64,000 bases of DNA from Segatella copri (GTDB lineage Bacteria > Bacteroidota > Bacteroidia > Bacteroidales > Bacteroidaceae), in contig NZ_JAPDVG010000001.1 of the NCBI RefSeq assembly GCF_026015625.1, positions 2,056,001 through 2,120,000 of the forward strand, in the 5' to 3' direction. This document shows positions 26,039 through 34,543 of this stretch, piece by piece (position 1 is the stretch's first letter; each line of letters starts with the position of its first letter). Under the pieces are notes generated by a model, which worked only from the letters and a program-made list of their open reading frames with translations, made no database searches and had not been told where the DNA came from. The translations under genes and the position numbers were made by a program.

Positions 26039-26046
26039 TACCTTTG
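26039..26046 (+). promoter_or_regulatory. -7 promoter element of IS66 tnpA
   Basis: Plus-strand TACCTTTG 28 bases before the tnpA start, just inside the left end of the element. Confidence 0.6.
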
Positions 26047-26073
26047 CACCATAATTTTAAAAGCAACGAAATT

Positions 26074-26484
26074 ATGAGAGCAACAGAACGTTATGAGAGG
26101 GCATGGAATGCCTTCCAGATTCATTTGAATCATAATCCAAAAGCCAGTTTGATTCCTTTTTTAAAGGAACGGCATGTAAGCCATCGCTCGATGCATAGAT
26201 GGATGTCAGAGAAAGGTTATTCTGTTAGGTTAGCCAAACAGCAGATTCGTCTGCTTCAGGCCGAAGCCCGTAAGGAATGTTCCGAGGCAATAGCCAGGGA
26301 CACTGGGATGATGTTCCTTCCCATGGAAATGCCATCCGAACCCGTCTGTCCAGAGAACTATCTTTTTGGCATAACCCTAACCTTCCCAAATGGAACGATA
26401 GTCACCATCAAGAAAGGTAGCGCCAAATCTGTCATGCATCTGATGAAACTTTATGAAAAGGAGGATATGCTATGTTTGGACTAA
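26074..26484 (+). CDS. tnpA: IS66 accessory protein TnpA
   Basis: A 136-residue protein (MRATERYERAWNAFQIHLNH) with a helix-turn-helix (KERHVSHRSMHRWMSEKGYS) and a C-terminal domain with FGITLTFPNGTIVTIKKGS, the usual IS66 OrfA fold. It probably binds the element ends. The start at 26074 was chosen because an earlier in-frame ATG at 26044 lies almost on the promoter element. It overlaps tnpB by 13 bases. Confidence 0.85.
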   Translation: MRATERYERAWNAFQIHLNHNPKASLIPFLKERHVSHRSMHRWMSEKGYSVRLAKQQIRLLQAEARKECSEAIARDTGMMFLPMEMPSEPVCPENYLFGITLTFPNGTIVTIKKGSAKSVMHLMKLYEKEDMLCLD

Positions 26485-26819
26485 ACGAAAATACCCAGTA
26501 TTACGTCTGCCAGCGATATGTCCGAATGAACATGGGCATAAATGGTCTGTACCAGATTGTGAGGACGGAGATGGAGCTGCCGCCACTCGGTGGTGCCGTC
26601 TTCATCTTCTTCTCAAAGAACCGCCAGCAGGTAAAAATGCTCAAATGGGATGGCGACGGTTTCCTGCTGTATCAGAAGCGACTGGAGCGAGGAACCTTTG
26701 AATTACCATTCTTTGATCCCCAAAGCAAACAATGCAAAATGCCTTACAAGACGCTATCTGCCATCATGAGCGGAATTTGCCTGAAAAGTATGAGATATAG
26801 AAAACGGCTTAATCTTTAG
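26472..26819 (+). CDS. tnpB: IS66 accessory protein TnpB
   Basis: A 115-residue protein of the IS66 Orf2 family. Typical features are the MNMGINGLYQIV segment, GAVFIFFSKNRQQVKMLKWDGDGFLLYQKRLERGTF in shortened form, and a C-terminal LSAIMSGI stretch. It is essential for IS66 transposition, though its biochemical role is not settled. It starts inside tnpA, implying translational coupling. Confidence 0.92.
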   Translation: MFGLNENTQYYVCQRYVRMNMGINGLYQIVRTEMELPPLGGAVFIFFSKNRQQVKMLKWDGDGFLLYQKRLERGTFELPFFDPQSKQCKMPYKTLSAIMSGICLKSMRYRKRLNL

Positions 26820-26908
26820 GTGTGTAAGACTGCGTTTAATAGCTTGTATATCAGCAAGATAGTAAAAATAAATATCTGAAAATCCTTGCATATCTCGATA
26901 TTTTTTCG

Positions 26909-26916
26909 TACCTTTG
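26909..26916 (+). promoter_or_regulatory. -7 promoter element of IS66 tnpC
   Basis: Plus-strand TACCTTTG directly before the tnpC start codon at 26921. The transcript would be nearly leaderless. Confidence 0.5.
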
Positions 26917-26920
26917 CACT

Positions 26921-28501
26921 ATGAAAAAGGACGAAATTATAGTACTTTTAAAGGAACAGCTTCAGCTTGCAAACGAGCAGCTTCAGCAAGCTAATGCTAC
27001 GGTGAGTTCGTTGACTACACAGGTCAACGAACTCATTGAACGTATAAAGTCATTAGAAGAACTACTTGTCCAGAAAGGAATCGCCATTGACAAAGCGAAT
27101 CGTCAGAACAAGGCACTCGGCAAGCTCGTTTCAGGCAAGAAGTCCGAACGTCAGGAAAAGAATCCACAAGCCTCGATGACCCAGGAGGAATTTGACAAGA
27201 AGAAAACAGAGCAGGCCGAAAAGAGAAAGGCACGCAAAAACAATGGTGCCAAACGTGACATGCATTACGAGATGAAAGAGGTGCATGTTACGATAGATCC
27301 AGTCATGGATGCAGAGCTTTTGAAGACGTTGCGTCTCTTCGGGACTCGTACCTGTATACGTTACAGCATGGAACCCATCAAGTTCATCAAGACCGTGTAT
27401 CACATAAACACTTATACGGATGGAAGTATCATGTATCCGGGGAAGACTCCGCCGGCTCTGTTGTTGAATTCTTCCTATTCACCTTCCTTTGCAGCAGGTC
27501 TCCTGGAGATGCGATACATCTATTCCATGCCGGTAGAGCGAATTACCAAATACTTTGCCGACAATGGGTTTACGTTAAGGAAAGCCACGGCAAACAAGCT
27601 GATTGCCAGAAGTGCCGATGTGCTGGAAAACTTCTATAAGGCTATCTGCCAAGTAGTGTTGCAGCAGGATTATGTATCGGCAGACGAGACATACCATAAA
27701 GTGCTGTTAGCCAAGACAAAGCCTACAGACAAGGGGTCGAAGAAAGGCTACCTCTGGGCTGTAAGTGCGCCTGAACTGGGACTTGTCTTCTTCGTATATG
27801 AGGATGGATCACGCTCTGAGCAGGTCATACTTAACGTATTCTCTGATTATAAAGGTACCATACAGAGTGATGCATATGCTCCTTACCGGAAACTGGAGTC
27901 GGATGCTTATCCTGACATTATGAGAATCGCCTGCCTACAGCATGTCAAGAGAGATTTCATCGACTGCGGCAAGGAAGACAAGGATGCTCAGGAAGTCGTA
28001 GATATCCTCAACAGATTTTATCGAGAAGACAAAAAACATAAGGTTGGGGTAAATGGATGGACCGTTGAAGACCATCTAGCCTATCGGCAGTCATATGCAC
28101 CGGACATTTTACAGGATTTATTGGAGAAACTGGAGGAAATATCTTCCAGAAAGGATTTGCTGCCCAAGTCTACCTTGGCGCAGGCGGTCGGTTATGCCCT
28201 TAATGAATATAATGCCATTTGTGACATCTTCAAAAGAGGTGATACGGCTCTCGATAACAACTATATTGAGAGAATCCAGAGGTACATATCACTATCAAGA
28301 AGAAACTCAATGTTCTTTGGTTCGCACGAAGGAGCAAGCCGGGCGGCTATCCTATATTCCATCGCCATCTCATGCAGGCTGAATGGCATTAATCTATTTG
28401 AATACATATGCAACGTAATAGAAAAGACTGCAGAATGGCAACCCAATACCCCATTGGAAAAATATAGAAACTTACTTCCTGACCGATGGAAAAAGCAGTA
28501 A
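26921..28501 (+). CDS. tnpC: IS66 transposase TnpC
   Basis: A 526-residue DDE transposase: N-terminal coiled coil (residues 1-50, LKEQLQLANEQLQQ), a short basic region, and the catalytic domain with YVSADETYHKVLL (first Asp), IQSDAYAPYRKLES (second Asp) and DNNYIERIQRYISLSRRN (Glu). The C-terminal IS66_C region (ISCRLNGINLFEYI) is present. The zinc-finger CxxC motif found in many IS66 transposases is not visible. Full length. Confidence 0.93.
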   Translation: MKKDEIIVLLKEQLQLANEQLQQANATVSSLTTQVNELIERIKSLEELLVQKGIAIDKANRQNKALGKLVSGKKSERQEKNPQASMTQEEFDKKKTEQAEKRKARKNNGAKRDMHYEMKEVHVTIDPVMDAELLKTLRLFGTRTCIRYSMEPIKFIKTVYHINTYTDGSIMYPGKTPPALLLNSSYSPSFAAGLLEMRYIYSMPVERITKYFADNGFTLRKATANKLIARSADVLENFYKAICQVVLQQDYVSADETYHKVLLAKTKPTDKGSKKGYLWAVSAPELGLVFFVYEDGSRSEQVILNVFSDYKGTIQSDAYAPYRKLESDAYPDIMRIACLQHVKRDFIDCGKEDKDAQEVVDILNRFYREDKKHKVGVNGWTVEDHLAYRQSYAPDILQDLLEKLEEISSRKDLLPKSTLAQAVGYALNEYNAICDIFKRGDTALDNNYIERIQRYISLSRRNSMFFGSHEGASRAAILYSIAISCRLNGINLFEYICNVIEKTAEWQPNTPLEKYRNLLPDRWKKQ

Positions 28502-28536
28502 CAGCATTAGTTTAATCAGCTGTTACTGCTTTTTTG
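28495..28536 (+). terminator. terminator of IS66 tnpC
   Basis: GCAGTAACAGC, 13-base loop, GCTGTTACTGC, then TTTTTT; the first arm overlaps the tnpC stop codon. It lies just inside the right end of the element. Confidence 0.85.
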
Positions 28537-28684
28537 AATTATGCAAGGTATAAACGCGGAGACGCTTACAATAGGTGACAATAAGGTGACAATAGAAATA
28601 GGGTCTATTGCCACCATTAAACCATTGTATACCAGCAAGTTAATATGCGTGTGGCAAATGTGGCAATAAAATTGATAAAAAAAC

Positions 28685-28712
28685 TTGGCTCTTATACAAA
28701 TATTTAGGGTTG
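28685..28712 (+). promoter_or_regulatory. degenerate promoter at the right locus
   Basis: At the place matching the left promoter the sequence has TTG (28685-28687), 17 bases, TAGGGTTG (28705-28712). The -7 element differs from TAnnTTTG at one key position and the spacing is short, so expression from here should be weak. The rest of 28578-28726 carries no gene. Confidence 0.35.
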
Positions 28713-28726
28713 CGATTCCATATCAT

Positions 28727-29059
28727 ATCTCCTGGCTGGAGATATCACAAAAACAATAAGAACTGAGTGGCGATAAAAAGCCACACGATATATAAGAACG
28801 ATAAAATAACTTTTCTAAGAGGACCTTTGAAAGAGAACGAAGAACTTTTCTAAGAGTGCAGACTCTTTTCATCAAACGGGACTCTTGATTCGATATAGAG
28901 AATTAATTAATAACTTCCTGCCGAAAGGCTAGGAAAATCGTATAACTTTATAAATTATTACCGTATGAAAAGAAAGTATTTTAGCGCGCTGCTTATGGGT
29001 GCATTGACAATTGCCTCGGTAAGCACATTTACTTCTTGTAAGGACTACGATGATGACAT
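28727..29059 (+). repeat. right arm of the 333-bp inverted repeat (shared leader and signal peptide)
   Basis: Inverted copy of 20250-20582 with two mismatches at 28880 and 28887. It covers the leader of the right lipoprotein gene (238 bases) and the codons for its signal peptide. Its first 17 bases (28727-28743) are the palindrome proposed as the crossover site. Confidence 0.95.
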
Positions 29060-32000
29060 CAACATGAATACGTCGCAAATCAAGGACTTGCAGGAACAAT
29101 TAAAGACTTTGCAGACTGCGTTGGATCAAGCCAAGAATGATGCAACAACAGCACATGCAAACTTCGCTACTAAAGCGGATCTCAATTCTCTTCAGACCGA
29201 GGTAGCAAATTTGGTAACTGCAGAGAAGTTACAGAAAGCCATCGATGACTTGAACGCCATTATCGCAGGTAAGGCAGACAAGGCTGACCTCGAAAAGCTT
29301 GCTGCAAGAATCGATGCTATTGATTCTTCTCTCAACACAATCGGCACTACCTTGAAAACTTTGGATGGTGCTGTGACTGCTGCTCAAACAAACTTGGATA
29401 CGCAGAAGGAGACTCTTGACAAGTTGACCGAGAAGATTGGTTCACTCGAAACCCAGTTGGGCAAGAAAGTTGACTTGGAGGCTTACAACGCTAAGATTGC
29501 TGAGTTGCAAAAGGGAATCGACGAAGCTAAGGCTGCTGCAGGTGACGTTACAGAAATCAAAAAGCTGAAAGATACAATGGAAGCTATCAGCAAGAAGGTT
29601 GACAAAGTTGCAGCAGATGCAAACGTCATCACTGTCATGGTAGCAAAGCAGCTTAAGTCTTTGGTTCTCAAACCAGACTTCTATTGGGAAGGTCTTGAGG
29701 GTATCGAGGCTCCTTGGGCAGAACCTGCAACATACACCTTCGGTGATAAGACCGAGTTTAATTACAAAGTATCTACAGCTGTAGGATTCAAGACTATCAA
29801 GGCTACTGTAAACGATAAAGTTCCAGCTAGACCTGGCGAGAAAGTTTACTTGCAGAACGGTGCTATTGCTAAGTATCACATGAATCCTTCAACAGCAAGC
29901 TTGGAAGGTGCACAATTCAGCTTCTTCACAAACCTTGCTGAGGTATATACACGTTCTGGTGATGAGACCATCGCTACTCCAAAAGAGGCTAAATATGTTG
30001 CCAATGGCAAGAACACTGTTGTTGATGGTATTTTGAGCGTTCCATTCACTATCAATACCAAGAAAGTTAATGATTTGTTCGCAGAATGGGCAAAGGGCAA
30101 GGATTCTAATGGCAATCAAATCATAGACCCTGTAATTCCTAACAATGGTTGGGAAGATGCTGAAGACAACCAGGCATACGGCTCTAAGTTGCCATTCATT
30201 GCTCTTCAGGCTCAGATGAAGGATACAACTATCACATCTGACTATGCTGTTGTAACTCCTGCTAAGTACATCCTCAAGGCTCTCGCAGATAACACTCCTG
30301 AGACAGTTCTTGACCAGAACACATTCATCAACGGTGCCCCACATGCAGGTGTTATTGGTGACAACCACCTTTATACAACTTTGTATGGTACTAATTTAGA
30401 GGAATATGGTAAGACACCGGCAGATGCCCTGACGCATGGTGTTATCACAATGCCAGCTACTCACTCTGTAGTATATAATGAGACCATCGACTTGAAGCCA
30501 TTCGTAGAGACTCACTTCGACTACGAGACATTCGCTAAGTATGGCAAGTCATATAAGGATCAGACTATGACCGATGCTGAGCTTGAGGCTCTCGGCTTGC
30601 ACTATGAGTTCATCCCTATCGACTATTACCTCGGTGAGGAGACAACTAGTGAGACCGCTCACTTCGAGCAGATTGGTGACAAGACTTCTGGTGTATTCGC
30701 TCCTCGTTCTGTTGATGCAGACGGTAAGACCATCAAGGGCCAGACTGCAACTAAGGAAGCTGTAGAGCGTGAGCCATTGGTTCGTGTAAACTTGGTTGAT
30801 GGCGAAGGCAACATCGTACTTTATGGTTACATCAAGGTTCGTATCGTTGAGAAGCCAGTTGTTGACATGAAGGTTGAGGTTAACCTCGGCGACTTGTACT
30901 TCAACTGTGGTGATGAGGGCAAGATGACTTGGTCACAGGTTGAGAACCTCATACTCTCTAAGTTGGGTACAGACGGTATGACCAAGCAAACTTTCGAGAA
31001 CGAATACTATCTTGAGACTGAGGGTGGTCACACGGTAATGCCTACAGTTGCAAATGGTGGTACATTGTACAATGCTGCACAGAAGTGGTATGCAGTACGT
31101 TACTCTGACGCAGACAAGACCAAGAAGGTTAACGACGCTGACTCTTACGGTCGTGTATGGTACACACCTCATGACAACGCTACTGGCGGTCAGGGTTGGG
31201 ATAACCAGACCAACGTATTGGTTTGGAACTTCACAACAGATGCTAATGCAGGTAAGATGAATGCAGCTTCTTACAAGAAGTTGATGGAGGAAACTGGCGT
31301 TTCTTACGCTTCTAAGGGTGAGAATACCAAGGCTCTCTATACATGGGTACGCTTCGTCCACAAGTTGAACGGTACTTCTATCTGGGTTAAGTTGAACTTC
31401 GCTCCTACGAAGCTCCACTTCGAGTATGGTAAGATTGCCAACAAGGACTTGCACCACTGGTTCCAGTTGAACTCTACATACGTTCCTGGTGGTGAGAACG
31501 ACCTCGATGTTCACGCTAACGTTCCTACTCCTGCAGAGTATGGTCAAATAGCTCTCACAGCAGACAAGTTTGACAAGGACTTGTTGGAGTACTGGAGAAA
31601 CAAGAAGGTACTTGTAACTCTTGAGGGTAACAAGGATAAGTTCTCTAAATTCTATAATGCAGACGGCACCGCAAAGACAGAGTTGAACTTCGGCTTCGTA
31701 TTGCCTAAGAAGGGTGTAAACTCTACTGTAGATGCTGTAAATGGCACATGGGATGTTAAGGGTGCTTCTGGTTCTGTTTGGACTTTGAAACTTTCTGACA
31801 GCAACCACAAGATTATTGCAATTGAGCAGGATGGTGTTGCATTGGCTCACCCTGAGACAGTCGCTGAACTTCGTCAGAATACTTACGACAGCAAGTACTC
31901 TATCCTCCACTACTACGGTGATGAGGGTATCAATGACAACGCTGCTACCGACCTCCTCAACAACATGGGTCGTCGTGACGCAAAGGGCAATGACATCAAG

Positions 32001-32786
32001 AACGATTACTTGACAAACAACATTGATAAGACATTCACTGCTTATCTTGAGGTAACTCTCTCTGATGACCCTTGCTACCAGCCATTGGTTGAGAACAACT
32101 TGTTCAACGTTCGCTTCCTCCGTCCAATCAACGTAGCTCCTAAGAATGTAACTTGGACCGATGCTTTGAATGCGGAGGAGTCAGTTAAGTTGACAGACTT
32201 GGTTAGCATCAAGGATTGGCGTGACTACAGCGTATTGGTAAATGGCAATTACGCTGATAACACCAACGCACAGGTTCCTTATGAGTTCTACAACATCACA
32301 GACTTGGCAGTAATTCGTGAGGAAATCCGTTCAGACGCTATGGAAGCGATCTCTGTACGTTCTGCAGCTGCTCTCACCGACGCTAAGGAAATCGCTCAGT
32401 TGCCTATCGTTGACGAAGTTCCTTCTTTGACAAGCTACAGAATGGAGCATGGTATCACTACAGCAACTTACTTGAAGGTTTACAATGGTAATAACCAGGA
32501 GATCTTCAACAGCGAGCAGCATGGTACATCACCAAACGGTATCTGGACTAAGGGTGCTGGTGATTACGTGAACTATGGTAAGATCAACTATGTAAACAAT
32601 GGTGGTGGTGCACAAATCTTCCACATCTACGTACCAATCGCAGTGAAGTACGCTTGGGGTAATGTGAAGTACAGCGACACAAACTTGCGGACCTCTGGTG
32701 TTAAGACAAACCTTGACTACACTCAGAAGGTATGGGCTGTCATCACAGTCAACAAGACTGTAAACTCTGGCGCAAAGCGTCACTAA
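28965..32786 (+). CDS. large surface lipoprotein with coiled-coil-like stalk (right locus)
   Basis: A 1273-residue lipoprotein with the same signal peptide as the left gene (lipobox TFTSC, then KDYDDD). Residues about 35-215 are a long helical, coiled-coil-like stalk (IKDLQEQLKTLQTALDQAKN, LEKLAARIDAIDSSLNTIG) replacing the collagen-like stalk of the left protein. The rest is a large beta-rich region that shares scattered motifs with it (KYHMNPSTASLEG, REPLVRVNLVDGEG, FHIYVPIAVKYAWGNVKY). The 3' half uses a narrow set of codons (AAC, TAC, GAC, AAG), suggesting a gene that is highly expressed when on. Location at the outer membrane surface is inferred. Function unknown; adhesin or antigen is the likeliest reading. 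Confidence 0.88.
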   Translation: MKRKYFSALLMGALTIASVSTFTSCKDYDDDINMNTSQIKDLQEQLKTLQTALDQAKNDATTAHANFATKADLNSLQTEVANLVTAEKLQKAIDDLNAIIAGKADKADLEKLAARIDAIDSSLNTIGTTLKTLDGAVTAAQTNLDTQKETLDKLTEKIGSLETQLGKKVDLEAYNAKIAELQKGIDEAKAAAGDVTEIKKLKDTMEAISKKVDKVAADANVITVMVAKQLKSLVLKPDFYWEGLEGIEAPWAEPATYTFGDKTEFNYKVSTAVGFKTIKATVNDKVPARPGEKVYLQNGAIAKYHMNPSTASLEGAQFSFFTNLAEVYTRSGDETIATPKEAKYVANGKNTVVDGILSVPFTINTKKVNDLFAEWAKGKDSNGNQIIDPVIPNNGWEDAEDNQAYGSKLPFIALQAQMKDTTITSDYAVVTPAKYILKALADNTPETVLDQNTFINGAPHAGVIGDNHLYTTLYGTNLEEYGKTPADALTHGVITMPATHSVVYNETIDLKPFVETHFDYETFAKYGKSYKDQTMTDAELEALGLHYEFIPIDYYLGEETTSETAHFEQIGDKTSGVFAPRSVDADGKTIKGQTATKEAVEREPLVRVNLVDGEGNIVLYGYIKVRIVEKPVVDMKVEVNLGDLYFNCGDEGKMTWSQVENLILSKLGTDGMTKQTFENEYYLETEGGHTVMPTVANGGTLYNAAQKWYAVRYSDADKTKKVNDADSYGRVWYTPHDNATGGQGWDNQTNVLVWNFTTDANAGKMNAASYKKLMEETGVSYASKGENTKALYTWVRFVHKLNGTSIWVKLNFAPTKLHFEYGKIANKDLHHWFQLNSTYVPGGENDLDVHANVPTPAEYGQIALTADKFDKDLLEYWRNKKVLVTLEGNKDKFSKFYNADGTAKTELNFGFVLPKKGVNSTVDAVNGTWDVKGASGSVWTLKLSDSNHKIIAIEQDGVALAHPETVAELRQNTYDSKYSILHYYGDEGINDNAATDLLNNMGRRDAKGNDIKNDYLTNNIDKTFTAYLEVTLSDDPCYQPLVENNLFNVRFLRPINVAPKNVTWTDALNAEESVKLTDLVSIKDWRDYSVLVNGNYADNTNAQVPYEFYNITDLAVIREEIRSDAMEAISVRSAAALTDAKEIAQLPIVDEVPSLTSYRMEHGITTATYLKVYNGNNQEIFNSEQHGTSPNGIWTKGAGDYVNYGKINYVNNGGGAQIFHIYVPIAVKYAWGNVKYSDTNLRTSGVKTNLDYTQKVWAVITVNKTVNSGAKRH

Positions 32787-32813
32787 AATTTACAGATCAT
32801 CTTTGAAATAAGG

Positions 32814-32845
32814 AGGGGGTGTCAACTCATTGACACCCCTTTTAT
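32814..32845 (+). terminator. intra-operon terminator hairpin, right locus
   Basis: GGGGTGTCAA, four-base loop, TTGACACCCC, then TTTTATT. It separates the large lipoprotein gene from the small lipoprotein gene, at the same place as in the left locus, and should reduce downstream expression. Confidence 0.82.
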
Positions 32846-32866
32846 TCTTAATAAACATTTATTATT

Positions 32867-33382
32867 ATGAAAAAGATCGTATTATTCATTTTCGGATTGG
32901 CTGCCTTGATGTTCGCATCATGCGGTCAAAAAGAAAAGAACGTAAAACAGCTGGAGCAGCAATATCTCGTTCAACCTGTTGATTCTTTTTCGGGCAAGGA
33001 CACATCCGAAGTTATGTACTTGGTAAATAGCTTCATTGACAAGCTCAACCAAAAAGACATCAAATCAGCTGTCTCCATGCTTTCTTATCTAGATGGCAAC
33101 GATATTGTACCATTGCCTGCTGAACTCGTCAAGCGTCAATGCAATGCCTTGGCCAATGCACAGGGAGTGAAATACACCGTTGACCGTTTGGTGTTCAACG
33201 AGGAGAAAGACAATATCGTAAAAGTTAATATCTTGTTGTTTGAAAAGAAGCCAGGCGATACAAGACCTAACAGCATTTCTCTGTATCTCAAACCTATCCG
33301 CAAAGACAACAGATGGTATTTGACAACTGTTGACAATATCACTGACTCAAACAACATGGGTGGTACCAAAATTCAAAACTAA
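32867..33382 (+). CDS. small lipoprotein, right locus
   Basis: A 171-residue protein with lipobox (LAALMFASCGQKEKN) and a soluble alpha/beta domain. It is a diverged positional paralogue of the left protein at 14566-15066, sharing a charged N-terminal segment, a helical middle (SFIDKLNQKDIKSAVSMLSY) and a C-terminal strand pattern (KPIRKDNRWYLTTV). It may support the large lipoprotein or the OmpA protein, whose gene starts 12 bases later; that is inference. Confidence 0.78.
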   Translation: MKKIVLFIFGLAALMFASCGQKEKNVKQLEQQYLVQPVDSFSGKDTSEVMYLVNSFIDKLNQKDIKSAVSMLSYLDGNDIVPLPAELVKRQCNALANAQGVKYTVDRLVFNEEKDNIVKVNILLFEKKPGDTRPNSISLYLKPIRKDNRWYLTTVDNITDSNNMGGTKIQN

Positions 33383-33394
33383 TTTTAGAGAATT

Positions 33395-34540
33395 ATGAAA
33401 TCATATAAATATTTATTGGCAACAGCCGTTCTCGCTTCTTTAGGAATGAATTCCATGGCACAGGCTACCTATACAGACAAGGATGGAAACGAGTATCAGT
33501 TTAAGAAGCATTTCTACCTCGATATTCAGGGAGGTGGACAGTATACACTGGGCGAGGCTAAGTTCAAGGACTTACTCTCTCCTAATATTCAGGGAGCTAT
33601 TGGCTATCAATTCTCTCCAGTTTTCGGACTCCGTGCTCAGATGAACGGACTCTGGAGCAAGGGCGGCTGGGCTGGTTTCCGCTCCAAAGTGGGAGAAAAG
33701 CCTTACAACGCCAAATATAAGTTTAAATATATAGCTCCTGGTGTAGATTTCATGTTCAACCTCTCCAACCTTTTCTGTGGCTGGAACCCGAGCCGTGTGT
33801 TTAATATAAGTGCTTTCGCTGGCGGTGGTATCAACTGGGCTGGCGGCAACCAAGAGATAAACGACATCGCTGCCACACTTGAGAACCTCAACGACTACAA
33901 CCTGGAATATCTCTGGCAGGGAAAGAAGGTTCGCCCATACGGCAGAGCCGGTATCGATCTGGAATTCAAGGTAAGCAAGGCTGTGAGCATCATGCTCGAA
34001 GGCAATGCCAACATGATTTCAGACAAGTACAACTCTAAGAAGGCAGATAACCCTGACTGGTACTTCAATGCACTGGCAGGTGTACGCATCAACCTGGGCA
34101 AGAGCTATACCAAGAAGGCTAAGCCGGTAGAGGAACCTGCTCCGGCACCAGCTCCTAAGCAGGAATATGTAGCTCCTAAGCCAGAGCCTAAGCCAGCTCC
34201 TGTAGAGAAGAAGGTAGAGGAGATTCGCCGTGATATCTTCTTCACCATCAATTCTTACAAGATTGCTCCTGCTGAGGATGCTAAGATCCGTGAGGTGGTT
34301 GACTACCTTGGAAAGAACCCAGAGGCAAAGGTTGTAGTAACCGGCTATGCTGACAAGGGTACTGGTAACGAGCGCATCAACGACCGCATCGCTGCTAAGC
34401 GTGCTGCTGCCGTTGTCTGGATGTTGGAGAAGCGCTATGGCATTTCTGCTGAGCGCATCACAGAGGAATCAAAGGGTGCTCGTGTTCAGCCATTTGCTGA
34501 GAATAACATGAACCGTGTTTCTATCATGATTGCTAAATAA
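33395..34540 (+). CDS. OmpA-family outer membrane protein, right locus
   Basis: A 381-residue twin of the left OmpA protein: signal peptide ending SMAQ, beta barrel (to about residue 235), Pro/Glu/Ala linker, and the OmpA peptidoglycan-binding domain ([37 protein letters not shown]). The N-terminal half differs at many positions in the surface-loop regions (for example RSKVGEKPYNAKYKFKY against KATKDGTPYTASYKWKY), while a long middle block from LEYLWQGKKVRPYGRAG through the linker is virtually identical. This suggests gene conversion between the inverted loci. Confidence 0.92.
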   Translation: MKSYKYLLATAVLASLGMNSMAQATYTDKDGNEYQFKKHFYLDIQGGGQYTLGEAKFKDLLSPNIQGAIGYQFSPVFGLRAQMNGLWSKGGWAGFRSKVGEKPYNAKYKFKYIAPGVDFMFNLSNLFCGWNPSRVFNISAFAGGGINWAGGNQEINDIAATLENLNDYNLEYLWQGKKVRPYGRAGIDLEFKVSKAVSIMLEGNANMISDKYNSKKADNPDWYFNALAGVRINLGKSYTKKAKPVEEPAPAPAPKQEYVAPKPEPKPAPVEKKVEEIRRDIFFTINSYKIAPAEDAKIREVVDYLGKNPEAKVVVTGYADKGTGNERINDRIAAKRAAAVVWMLEKRYGISAERITEESKGARVQPFAENNMNRVSIMIAK

Positions 34541-34543
34541 AGT

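Larger units (their letters stand above)
25993..28569 (+). mobile_element. IS66-family insertion sequence
   Basis: A 2577-bp element with 27-bp terminal inverted repeats (GTAAGCGGCTCCGC and on to CTTGC at 25993-26019; its complement at 28543-28569, two mismatches) and an 8-bp target duplication AATAGGTG on both sides (25985-25992, 28570-28577). It encodes the three standard genes tnpA, tnpB and tnpC. All parts are intact, suggesting a recent insertion. Confidence 0.95.
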
